This document shows positions 51,246-62,920 of a DNA stretch of 64,000 nt, one piece after another. Positions within the stretch are counted from its first letter, which is position 1. Every line of letters starts with the position of its first letter. A program made the position numbers and the translations under genes. Source of the stretch: Rhynchopus euleeides (Eukaryota; Euglenozoa; Diplonemea; Diplonemida; Diplonemidae); contig OY723322.1 of NCBI GenBank assembly GCA_963210315.1, positions 620,001 through 684,000 of the forward strand. Reading direction: 5' to 3'. The notes under the pieces are model-generated. The model searched no databases, was not told the DNA's origin, and worked only from the letters and a program-made list of their open reading frames with translations.

Positions 51246-52970
51246 TCAGTTGAAGAGGACCTCTTCGCACTGACGTTTGTGCAACCGCTCCTTCGGGTGC
51301 TTTGTGCGCAGGGTTGCGGTCCGGGACGGAGAGAGTGCCCGGCTCTTCTTCTTGGGGGTTAGCCCCGTGTGGGTTCTGGCCGGGGAGGCGGACTTCGGGG
51401 GTGAGCCCTTGGTCCCCCGGTTTGGGGTGGTGGCGGCCGGCTCGGTCTTTCGGGAGGGGGAGCTGGTGCCCGGCTTGGTGGTCTTCTTCGGTTTTGACTG
51501 CGGATGTGCTGCCGCCTCCAGGTGCTGCAGGCGGGCCTGCATTGCCTGCAGGGCGGCCGCGAACTGTCTCTCCTGGTTCGCGGCCCGCTCCTCTGCAGCG
51601 GCTGCCCGCCGCTCTGCCTCGGCAGCACGCTGTTCCGCCTGCTCGAGGAGGGCTTGCACCCTGGCGAGGTTGGCGGCGGCGGCGGCGGCGGGGTCGGTGG
51701 TAGTGGTGGTGGCGTGGGGGGGGCCGCTGTCCTTCATCTCAGCGTCGGTCGTGGCCCCCTTCTTCTTCGTCTTCTTCTTTGTCTTCTTACTCGCCAGCTC
51801 ACTCCCCGGCACTCCTCCCTTCGGCTGCTCCGGTGCTGCGGGTGGTGGGGTCGGCTCCGGTGGGGGCTTGGTGCGCTTTGGCCTCCGCCGGCGGGGGAAG
51901 AGCCCCAAGTCCTCGGGTTCGCGGTACCGCCGCAACAACAGGTAGGTGTTGTTGTCGACGCAGTACGCGCCGAGTTTCTGGGGGGTGGTGGGGGCGCGCA
52001 GCAGGACTGCCCGCCCGTTCGGCACCCTGGTTGACGCCAGGATGCGCGCCTGCCAGCCCATCTCCTCCAGCAGGTCCCGGGTGCAGCGGGCGGTGTACTC
52101 CGGGGGCAGCCCCTCCAGCACATATTTCCCCTGCAGGGGGGTTGCAGCTTCGTCGCCGACGACTGCTGCCGTGGCGTGGTGCCCGGCGGTGTTCGGCACT
52201 GCGATGCCGAGGCCGCCCTTGACAAGGACGACCCTTCCGCTCAGCCGGCTCGCCTTCTCCTGTGCCTGCTGGATGGTGGTGTCGGGCGGCAGGCGCACGA
52301 CTGTGTCGGGGTGTGTGGTGGTGTGGAAGTGGGGGCGGCAGAAGATGTCGCTCTCGCCGCTCGCACGCAGCAGGTCCTTGACCTGTCGACTGTCCACACC
52401 CACCTTGAAGCGGCGGGCCCAGGTGGTGCCGGTCATCGCGATGACCGCGTCCGGCTCCGCGCCGTGGGCCCGCAGCCAGGTGCGGATGTGTGTGTGTGTG
52501 AGGGGGGTGGCTGGCGGTGCTTCCATCACCACCCACTCCCGGCTGCCCTTGGGGGCTTTCAGGCCCGGGCTGCTGCTGGCCCCGTAGTGTACGGGGTCAC
52601 TGTGGAGCTGCAGCAGGTGCCGCCGCAGCCCCCGGGTCTCGCCGTCGCGCTCGACCAGGAGGGAGAGGACGCGGCTGCGCCCCTTCCCCCCCTCCGTCGC
52701 CTCGACGGTCAGGATTGCCGCCGGTCCCGGCGGCGGGTGCTCCCTGCACCTCGCGATCAGGCGCTGTGCGTCGCCTTTGGCGCACAGCATTACGCCGCCC
52801 TTGGCGGCCAGCTCGTCGGTTGAGTGCCTGACGTCGGCACTCCACTCCTTTTCCCTCAGCACCCACTTGTGCCTCTTCCCTGCAGCTTCGCTCGGCGCCG
52901 GCTTAGCCGACGCCTCCCCAGGGAACCCCGTCGAGGAGGGGTGCAGGGGGACAGAGGCAGCGTGGGACAT
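51246..52970 (-). CDS. LINE ORF1: nucleic-acid-binding/coiled-coil protein
   Basis: ATG 52970 to TGA 51246 encodes 574 residues. Residues ~1-340 include blocks reminiscent of the ORF1 (gag-like) proteins of ingi/I-type elements (WVVMEAPPATPLTH, WQARILASTRVPNGRAVLL). A basic Pro-rich segment (RRRRPKRTKPPPEP) and a Lys-rich run (KKTKKKTKKK) follow. A clear Ala/Glu/Arg coiled coil (LLEQAEQRAAEAERRAAAA) comes next. The tail is basic and Ser-Pro-rich. It probably binds the element RNA as a multimer. No CCHC knuckle is present. The stop codon context is UGA-C. Confidence 0.85.
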   Translation of the reverse strand: MSHAASVPLHPSSTGFPGEASAKPAPSEAAGKRHKWVLREKEWSADVRHSTDELAAKGGVMLCAKGDAQRLIARCREHPPPGPAAILTVEATEGGKGRSRVLSLLVERDGETRGLRRHLLQLHSDPVHYGASSSPGLKAPKGSREWVVMEAPPATPLTHTHIRTWLRAHGAEPDAVIAMTGTTWARRFKVGVDSRQVKDLLRASGESDIFCRPHFHTTTHPDTVVRLPPDTTIQQAQEKASRLSGRVVLVKGGLGIAVPNTAGHHATAAVVGDEAATPLQGKYVLEGLPPEYTARCTRDLLEEMGWQARILASTRVPNGRAVLLRAPTTPQKLGAYCVDNNTYLLLRRYREPEDLGLFPRRRRPKRTKPPPEPTPPPAAPEQPKGGVPGSELASKKTKKKTKKKGATTDAEMKDSGPPHATTTTTDPAAAAAANLARVQALLEQAEQRAAEAERRAAAAEERAANQERQFAAALQAMQARLQHLEAAAHPQSKPKKTTKPGTSSPSRKTEPAATTPNRGTKGSPPKSASPARTHTGLTPKKKSRALSPSRTATLRTKHPKERLHKRQCEEVLFN

Positions 52971-55900
52971 TGTGTGTGTGATGTGTCAGTTGTGTTCCCC
53001 TGGAGGGCATACCCGGGCCAAAATCTGCCGAAAATTAGCCGGATAGCAGAGGCCCCTCAGGCTCATACAGCCGCTCGGCACATTTTCTCCAATTGTTTCG
53101 TGAGAACAATACGCCAAGCTTCTGGCCGCATCTTGCCGGGATAGCAACGGAGACCCCACCCCCCCTGACCCACAAAATACCACGAACTCAGAACCCCGTC
53201 TTTGCTCGGTGCTCGTTTATGATAATTTGTCCCTTCCGCCAAAATGCCCCTCACACCCGGGGGCGGCGCCCATTCAGTTTGTTATGTTTCAAGACCTCGT
53301 CTGCCTGTCTGGCGGATGAGGCAAGGCTAACGTCGAGTGGTTCCCCTCTCGCCTATATTTCAAAGCTGCTCTTCACATGAATACACCAGACTCTGTGCGG
53401 CGACAGGCATGGCAGTGTGAACTGCTGCGAACTGTGTGAGGGCAGGGGAGTGGAGATTGCGCCAGGGTGTGACCTGCACAAAATCCATTACTGCGTGTGG
53501 TTTCATTTGGGTTAAGTTCAGATCGCAGCAGCGGTGTCAGAGTCGTATTGCATGGCGTACTACAGAACTGTTCGCATGCGTGTCATTGCAGTCTCTGGTC
53601 AGGGTGCCAAGATAATCTAGGTCCTTCTTGCAGGCGACAGGGCACCCTTGGGCAGACCAGCAGCACGTGTGTGATAGTTGTATTGTATTGCCCATGTTTT
53701 GTAGAACAACCCACATAACCGACAGGCATTCGTAGCCTGCACTGGCTAATCCGGTGATCCGCGCAAAAAAAAGGAGGGGGTCATCAGAAAATCCATTTGG
53801 AAATCGCTGTGAACACCCGCAGCTGTCACCGAGACAGTACACCGAGTAAGTAAGAAACCCAACCCCCCCCCCCCTTTTCCCCTTGTCCCTCCCTTCCCCC
53901 ACAGAAACAAACACTTGAAAGAAAGCCAAAAAAGAACATCAACTTACAGCATCCACAGCCCCCCCCCCCTCCCCTCCTCCCAATAGACCCGCGCCTCCAG
54001 CGATTGCGCCCCCCTTCTTGCCCACAGCAATAGAGCAAAAGCGGGCATGTGGCCACTCGTGGGGGGGGGGGGCAAACAGACGGGTTGGGCAAGAGAGTTG
54101 TTGGGGAGGTCATTCGAACCCGTCCCTTCTCCTCCGACCACCACCAGCACCGCCGTGCCTCCTTCTCTTCCGCCTACGGGAACTGGAGGGGGGAGGGGGT
54201 GGGGGGGGAGGGCTCCCCTACCCACTCTCCCACTCCCACTCCCCCCCCTCTCCCCCCCCCTCCTATAGGTGGCTCCGCAAAGATTTCGCTGCAGATGCCA
54301 CCCGTCTCCTTCCCTTCCCCCCCCCCCCCTCCTCGTCAGCTGTAGCGTGTCTCGGGGGGGAAAGGTTTTCCCTTGTGTGCGTGTGCGTGTGGGTGGGGGG
54401 GGGGGGAAAGCTGTTGTTGCCTTATTGTGGGGAAAAAAGTCAAAATCAAAATCAATAGTATTGAAAACACAGGGGCGACATCACAGGTCTTCGCGTTGTT
54501 TCGTCAGCTGATTGAGGGTGTGATATGAGGGTTCTATCCAACAAGGATATCAAGGCGGCACTTTCAAAGTCCTGCCAAGGACAGCGCCACGTGGGTGTGT
54601 GCTTCTGATATATGTTATGTCATCATGTGAACCCTCCCCAGCGTGTGCCAACATTCCTGACACGCTCACGAAAAGCATGACACGGAGAAAATAGGTGCCG
54701 AAACAACCTGCCGAGCACACGGGTGGTGCCACGTTGATCCACGCAGCGATCTCCCATGACAGGAAGCCTTGTCGCCACGGCAGAGTCGCCGCAGACTGTG
54801 GGAGAGGTGTCGCCAGTCACCTTGAGGTTGCAGTGTGTCATCAGGCTAAGACCCGTGCCCTCTTCACCTCCCCTATTAGGTTGCTCCCATATCGTTGCCT
54901 GCTTTGGGGCCTGAAGGACATAGGGGTCCAGCAGGCACGTGAGCATCGCAAGGCATGAGTGGCTGTTTCAAACTCCTGGTGCAAGCACCCGTCATGGTCT
55001 GGGGAAGCCCTCCCAGGTAGTTTAACGTCTTGCCCAACGTCTTGCGTTGTTTCTGGCAGCTCTCCGTTATGGGGGAGAGAAGGAGAAAGAGAGGGAACGA
55101 GTGTGTGTACAGCCCGCCTGTACAGGAAGATTCGCCGTGAGGTGTCGCCGCATTCTTTTGTGATGGCAGCTCCCACTTTTCTGCACTCCAGGTCGAAATC
55201 CCCTACCCCCCTACTCCCCACCCCTCTGCATTCTCTATGCACTCCGAGACTTTCCACCCGTGATATAGACGTATAAACACCTTCCTACCCCAATTTGCTC
55301 TCAGGTTGATATATTCCGGACAGTAAGCTTTTCGGGGCGCAGCTCCTAGCCCCCCTTTCCCCCAGCCCAGTATTGGACTGGAAATCCACAACGAAACCTC
55401 GTATCCCGATCTTCAAGGATAAAAGCCCACTGGCGTGCCGCAGCGCCTGACCCCGAAATACACTGTCTGGTAGGCAGCCCCACTCTTTGTTTTCTACAGA
55501 GGGTGGTGGCCTGCCTCGAGGCCCTCGCCTGTGTTGAGCCTTTCGAAGTAGGTTGGCGGAGGAGGGGATGGCCCAAAGCATATCAATAAGGCACAAAGCA
55601 AAGTCAGAACAAATCGGTGCGGGTCGCCGTTAAAAAAGCGAATTCATGAGAATTCTGGTGGGTTTTTCCACACACAACAAGAAGCTTGTCACAGTGAAAA
55701 AGATGGTTGTCAGCGCTTTGGGTGACAAACACAATCTACCTTGCCTTGTTGCTATGACTGTGCGCACATTCACACCAACCTTCATCAGGCAAAACACGTG
55801 AGGTTTGTTCACCCGGGTTTGGCGCACAAACAATGCCTTATCTTTTTTTTGGATTCTGTTCCTGAGAGCTCGTCGCAAATCAAATCCGGAGAATGGTGTC

Positions 55901-56635
55901 CTTTGTCCAGCGGTGTGTTTGAGGGGAGGACTCTTCTCAAAAGCGTGCCTTCGGCGCACCCCTCTGCGACCCTGCTGCAGAACGAAACATAACTCATTAC
56001 ATCGGGGGCGCAGGCCAGGCAGGTGGCAGCCTGTGAATGTGAGAACCCCTTGTTGCGCACCCTCGGCGTGGCAAGAAAATTAGCTCGACACATCACTCGC
56101 AGGCTGCCCGAGGCAGGGCCCAAACGTTTGCCCAAAACTGCTCGAGCCAAACCCCAAACCCCAAACCGTGCCTGATCCACCCGATTTCTGCCGGTTAACA
56201 GAGGGAGTCCAAATGAACCCGAGGGTGGTATACCCCAGAAGTTCTTTGCGCTAACCAGCCCAACGGGATACCCTTTTTTTTGCCACCTCGCGATCAGGAT
56301 TGTCCTGTGTGCACGGCGGGCTTTGGACACCCCTGCTGTACCTGTTCTACTCGCCAGTATACCCAGTGTTAGGTTTGTCGATGTCGGGTCGGGGGTCGTT
56401 GGACCACTGCAAAAAAACGCGCCACGGTTTTGAGGCCAAGAAGGCGATACCGCCGTGTCAGCCAGAGGAACCCGAACCAGCGTCCCCCCCCCCCCCCTCT
56501 TGCCGGGAGGGGGTCCAAGAGTGTCTGCTCAGAGGCACCGGCCAAACAAAACGTTCAGAATCGTTCGACAGGACGGTTGGCTCCGCTGCTCGTAAACCCG
56601 ACCTCCGGTGGCATGCCCGTATATTTGTTTCATGA
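52971..56635. other. 3.7-kb stretch without supported genes
   Basis: The first ~100-200 bases probably belong to the LINE 5' UTR. Beyond that, frames are short and not protein-like. C- and G-runs cluster at 53860-54410. Confidence 0.5.
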
Positions 56636-56643
56636 TCACGCAA

Positions 56644-57333
56644 CAGGTGTATTTCTAGTGGGGGACGAGGATGAGTCTTTTTGGCATCCGCCCTTTTTCC
56701 GGTTTTTTTCCAGCCAAAACCAGGTTTTTTTTCCAGCAAAAAACCGTTTTTTTCCAGCCAAAATACCGGTTTTTTTCCAGCTAAAACCGGGTTTTTTCCA
56801 GCCAAGAGCCCAGACGTTCACTACCGTGGCCTCCGGCGGCTGGGGGGCTCCGCCCCCCAGACCCCCCTGTGGCGGATATCTCGTACCCAAGTCCTTCGAT
56901 TCCCAGCAGGTCAGGGAATCCAACAGCTCCAGTAGCCTCAGGAGGACGCAGCCAACTCACACAGAATCTGTACGCCCACACTGAACAGATGTTCACTACC
57001 GTGGCCTCCGGCGGCTGGGGGGCTCCGCCCCCCAGACCCCCCGTGTAGCGTGTGTCTGCCCGTCTAGTGACCGCAGCAAGTCCTTGGGCTGTTTCAGCTG
57101 TGGCATATCAGGGGGTTCGTCGGAATAACGGTCCTGAAAGCCGTTTTTTGGGGTTTTCCTCCAGCACCCAAGTATGGCGCGAGCGGGAGGAATCGTGGAA
57201 GGAACCCGTTTGGTACAAGACCAAGGGCCCCACACTGGGGAGGAGGGACATTGGGTACCATTTTTAGCTGGAAAAAAGCGGGGATGAATCGGGGATTTTT
57301 GGCTGGGAAGACCGGGGATTAAAAATACACCTG
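56644..57333. mobile_element. hAT-like non-autonomous element 4 with paired hairpins
   Basis: This 690-bp element has ends CAGGTGTATTT (11 bp perfect, then imperfect) in inverted orientation. The 8-bp TCACGCAA is duplicated exactly at 56636-56643 and 57334-57341. The paired GC-rich hairpins lie at 56840-56860 and 57015-57035, both with the TCC loop. Between them is ACGCAGCCAACTCACACAGA, shared with element 2. Left of the hairpins, 56695-56810, about five imperfect ~20-bp units of TTTTTTCCAGCCAAAA occur, and inverted relatives (TAGCTGGAAAAAAG, TTTTTGGCTGGGAAG) lie at 57265-57310. There is no coding capacity. Confidence 0.92.
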
Positions 57334-57341
57334 TCACGCAA

Positions 57342-58756
57342 CACAACTTTTGATAACAACAGCCAAAGCGATCGGGATGGGTGGGGGGCGGGGAGCTGAG
57401 TGGGTGGGTGGGGCCTCCCGGATACGAACATCATGTCCAGAGGGAGGGAGCTCCATGTCTGGTTTTATTTCAAAAGGAATACCCCTTTTGAAGCAGGGCC
57501 TTCTGGCAGCAACACAGGGGGGGAGGGTTGTGTGTTGCTGTTTCTTCAGGTGAGGTCAGCCCGCCTGGTGTGTTTTGCGTGCCGTGTGGTTTGCATGGTG
57601 TATGCAGCCCTGCGTTGTTGTAAGCGAGAATCTCCAACAGGCATCTACACAGGGATATATTCTGCCCTGTCGTGGCCCTGTTGTGCAACCAGGCTTCATC
57701 GACTAAGCCCTTCGTGTTTATTTCACAGTGGGATGAAACCGTGTCTCCTTTGACGTTGCTTGTGCCTTTGCTTCTGTTTCTGCCTTTTTTGCCTTGTGGT
57801 GTTGTCAACACAACCAAGTTGTCACCCACACCGTCCCCATCCATGCCAGCATCATCCTGTTGCCTCTTATTGTTGGGTTGGCCATTCCCTTCTTGCCTTG
57901 ATCCGCTGATGCCTCTTCCCTGATGCACGCTGCTGGATCGTGAACCCTATGTGCGAACCACGGCAAGCCGGGATAAGGTTGGGGGGGGTGGGTGGGTGGG
58001 TGACGACTTTGAACGAAAATTAGAAAATCACTCAAGAAACAATACCAAATCACAACCTCAGAAATGAACCTACATAAACTAGTGGATGGGTCGCCGTGTG
58101 GGAGTGCTCGAGGACAGGAGTAATGCGAGTGGTGCGGTTCATCCCGTTCAGGGTCTTCGCACTGTGGCAATACTAATCGGCAAAAGAACCAAGATCACCT
58201 CCCGGAGAAAAAGGTGGCTGTTGTGAGCCCTGCCGTTGCAGGAAACTTGCACGATAATTCATCAAAAGAAAGCTTTCATATCGGGGGAAAGTGGTTTGTT
58301 CAAGGGGGGGAGTGGGGGGGGTGTGCGCACAGCGACCCACCACACTCCGCGTGCCGTCACCATCGTGTGCCATTCTGACACTCAGTGCACTTCGAACTGT
58401 TTCCACCCCACCCCCCCTCCTCCCTTCCCTGATCCACCCTGTGATCATGGGGAGCGATTGTGTCTGCAGATTACTTACCCCGCTATCTACCTGAAGAACA
58501 GAATGAACCATCTCAGGACTCACGTCTACTTGGCCGTTGCCGTTTGGACATCTGAAAGGCCACTGTGTTGTACTACGATAGACTTGCATCTCGTCTCTGC
58601 CGGTTCGGACTAGCAGGAGCCTGACCAGGCAGCACTTCGCTGGCACGCAAGCGCCACCCCTCCCCACCCGCCCCCCCAGTGATGTTTTGTTGGAGAAGAC
58701 CCCTCAGCCCTGCCTGGGGCCACCACCACACCAACGCCATATCAGCAGGATGAGGT
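57342..58756. other. Intergenic, no gene seen
   Basis: This is the 5' flank of the next gene. A short hydrophobic frame near 57660-57923 (LTLLVPLLLFLPFLPCGVV) has no support as a gene. Confidence 0.5.
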
Positions 58757-60454
58757 ATGCACAGGGACAGTGTCCGTAGTTTCCGCACAGATTGTTCGGA
58801 GGATCCGCCTGCTGTGCAATGGAGTCCACGACATGTCTATGTGCCTGTCGACGAGTTGTCGGGGAGCGGCGAGTCGCAGTGCCATAAGGAGGGTGCAAGC
58901 GAAGCCCGTGAGAAGCCTGCGTTTGACGCGAAGCTGCGCTATGGGGAGGCGTCTATTCCCTGCGGCATCCCCGAGTCGCACGACGACTGGAGCATGAGCT
59001 CGATCGCGGATGGCATCGAGCTGCCTGTGTCGCATGTCGACTCGATGCTGGAGGAGCTGACTACCTCCCTGTGCGGCCCACCCAGCGATGTGCACATCCA
59101 GCAGGCAGACTACCTCGTGGAGTCCCCGCCCCTGTCGCCCTCCTCCAAGCTGGTGAAAGACGTGCTCGATAGGACGTCGCAGGGCATCCCGCGGGAGAGG
59201 CCTTCGGTCCCTCGCCCCTGCTCTGCACCCACCAACCGGCCGGGCAGATGTGAGTTTGGGGAGTGGCGGGCTCTAGCACAACTGCTAGCTCCAATGCACA
59301 CGTTCAGAGCCCCCGGCCCTGTGCAAGGGTACCTGGAGCCGACACATTTGCGGCACAACGGAGTGATAGCGCATGGCTTCTCTCTGAAGCACACCTCGCT
59401 GAAGTGGCTGGTGCCCGACAAGGTGCGCAAGTCGTGCTTCGTGCGGGCTGGGCCTGCGGCTTACCTGAGGAGGGCGTGGAAGGCGCAGCGTCCTGCGGTG
59501 CGGCTGGCGCTGCCGTCGCTCTGCGACGACGCGCTGCTGGAGGCCACACGGGAGAAGTTCGTCAACCAGTTTGGTGTCTGGGCTCCCGAGGCAGGGCAGA
59601 GCGAAGGCCTGCAGCTTGTCAACTCACCGCGCTCTGTGCTTGTCATGCTGCGGAAAGGTGTGGGTGTACGCGACCTCCTACGTCTGCATATGTCGGACGC
59701 AAAGTCGTTCTTCCCAGTTGGGACACAGCAGGCAGTAATTGCTGGGAGGCTACGACAGCGCGAGGCCCGTCGCAAGCAGCTCCTGCAACAGTGTCTTGCA
59801 GACTACGAAGTGCTGTGCCACGACACGTCGCACGATGCAGTCGTCCGCCTCTTCGAAGACTACTGGAGATCCGCCCTCGCTCCACCACAGCGCCCTGCCA
59901 CCGCCAACCCGTCTTCACAAAGCCACACACAGCTGGTGTGCTCCATGCTGGAGTCCACTGTGGCTTCGCGACGACAAGACATGGAGTCTGCAGCGGCGCT
60001 GTCGGAAGCATGCGACTCTCGGCAGGCACGATTTGCGCACCAGGCTGCTGTGCGGCACTCGACACGTATTGAGGCGAACCGGTGCAAGCGTGCTTCACTA
60101 TTGCAGAGGAGATCGCAGCGCAGCAACCAAGAGTGCTTCAGCCAGGCACAGTCCCTTGCCAGGGGCCTCTCGGTTGTTGACAGCGGGTGGCAGCGCAAGG
60201 CCAGTGTCGAGCGGAGAAAGCGTCTTGCGGTGGACGGCAATGAAGACCTGCGGATGAAGACTTCATCTCTGCGAAACAAACTGTCTCTGCAACTTGCCAA
60301 AGGGGGGAGCAGCAGTGCGACCCCCCTACGCAAATCCTTCTCCGGACGTGTTCTGAGCGCAGGGCGCGTAGCCGACTCACCAACATACGCTCGGCGGAAT
60401 CCTTTTCAGCACTGCAGCAGAAGGACACAGTCGAATTGCAGGTTCATGGGATAG
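58757..60454 (+). CDS. Unrecognised 565-residue protein
   Basis: ATG 58757 (MHRDSVRSF) to TAG 60454 is one uninterrupted frame. The N-terminal ~150 residues are acidic and disordered. A globular-looking middle follows (LKHTSLKWLVPDKVRKSCF, LLEATREKFVNQFGVW). Residues ~320-500 are basic and helical, with many Arg/Gln (QREARRKQLLQQCLADYE, RCKRASLLQRRSQRSNQ). The tail is Ser/Arg-rich with possible phosphosites (LRKSFSGRVLSAGRV). There are no membrane or catalytic motifs. It ends 204 bp upstream of the alpha-tubulin start on the same strand. A cytoskeletal role is conceivable but not shown. Confidence 0.7.
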   Translation: MHRDSVRSFRTDCSEDPPAVQWSPRHVYVPVDELSGSGESQCHKEGASEAREKPAFDAKLRYGEASIPCGIPESHDDWSMSSIADGIELPVSHVDSMLEELTTSLCGPPSDVHIQQADYLVESPPLSPSSKLVKDVLDRTSQGIPRERPSVPRPCSAPTNRPGRCEFGEWRALAQLLAPMHTFRAPGPVQGYLEPTHLRHNGVIAHGFSLKHTSLKWLVPDKVRKSCFVRAGPAAYLRRAWKAQRPAVRLALPSLCDDALLEATREKFVNQFGVWAPEAGQSEGLQLVNSPRSVLVMLRKGVGVRDLLRLHMSDAKSFFPVGTQQAVIAGRLRQREARRKQLLQQCLADYEVLCHDTSHDAVVRLFEDYWRSALAPPQRPATANPSSQSHTQLVCSMLESTVASRRQDMESAAALSEACDSRQARFAHQAAVRHSTRIEANRCKRASLLQRRSQRSNQECFSQAQSLARGLSVVDSGWQRKASVERRKRLAVDGNEDLRMKTSSLRNKLSLQLAKGGSSSATPLRKSFSGRVLSAGRVADSPTYARRNPFQHCSRRTQSNCRFMG

Positions 60455-60490
60455 ACAGTGGCTTGCCAGTCACTGTCGATCAGTAAGTAA

Positions 60491-62014
<1,524 letters not shown>

Positions 62015-62920
62015 GCTTCAAATCCCCAGTTTTCACTCTCTCTCGTTGGGTGCGTGTGTGCGTGGAGTTGTGTGGTTTCTTCTTTTGATCTTCTGTTTCT
62101 CTTGCAGAGCAGATGATCTGTTGGAATGTTGACCAAGCAAACAAAACAAACAAAATGTAAACAACTCGAAAGAAGTTAGACACGAAAACCCAAAAACCAA
62201 AAAAGCAACAAAAACAAAGCAAGAGTAACAAAGCCAAACAACAACAAACACACAATGGCTAAACAAAACAAAGCAAAATCAAAATAATCGAGAATTGTTG
62301 AGACCCCCGCCGGTGCTGTTGTCACCACACACCCCCCTCTGATGATGACAGTCAGCCCCGGAGGTTTATGTTGATTTGTGACCCCACCCCCCCCACCTTT
62401 CGTGCACCCTCACACCGTACACACCGCCACTCGCCAGCATATGGCAAGGGGCAGTGTGTTGCGGCATGTTTGCACACACCCCCGTTGCCTTTCCATTGTT
62501 TGTTCGTTCCTTTTCCGCCTGTCTGCCCCTGCGTGCCGTGCGGCAGCGTGCTGCCGTGCGGCACACAGGTGTGCCCACCGTGACGGGTAGTGTCGCAGCA
62601 TGCCCCTCAATGCTTGCTGCAGCCTGCTCTCACCCCACAGGCCCCCTTTTTACTTTTCCTTTTTTTTCTCAGCTTCTGCTTTTTTGCGGGTCGGTTTCTG
62701 CAGGAGGGTGAGAAAAACACATGGCCGCCACACCCCCACCCCACCTTACCCCGTATGCCTCACACGACCCATCACCCCGCCCTCCATCCTGCAACGTGCC
62801 CACCCCTCCCCTCCACACCCCCACCAGGCGGTTACACACACCCACGGCAACCAACGCTGCCCCCTGCCTCTTGACCGGGTGCCACACTGCTGAGGCCTTC
62901 TCCCCTCGCAGTTGTGTGCG
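62015..62920. other. Tubulin 3' flank with A/C-rich tract
   Basis: Positions ~62125-62290 are almost free of G and T on the plus strand (repeats of AAACAAAACAAAC and AACAACAAACAC), a strong strand asymmetry right after the tubulin stop. The remainder is C/T-rich and ends in CTTCTCCCCTCGCAG (to 62911), a probable splice acceptor for the next gene. Confidence 0.7.

Larger units (their letters stand above)
47280..52970 (-). mobile_element. Non-LTR retrotransposon (LINE) with APE, RT and RNase H; apparently intact
   Basis: Two long open frames lie head to tail on the minus strand: ORF1 (52970-51246) and ORF2 (51245-47280). They are in the same frame and separated by one TGA. ORF2 carries AP-endonuclease, reverse transcriptase and RNase H domains, the layout of the I/ingi group of LINEs. 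No frameshift or internal stop is visible, so the copy looks young. I could not fix the outer ends: there is no poly(A) tail by the ORF2 stop, and I did not find a target-site duplication. Confidence 0.93.

Noticed and set aside
51246-51248. UGA reassigned as a sense codon in this genome
   Set aside because: UGA ends several ordinary genes here (the GT61-like, RING and two-TM protein genes, and LINE ORF2), so it functions as a stop.
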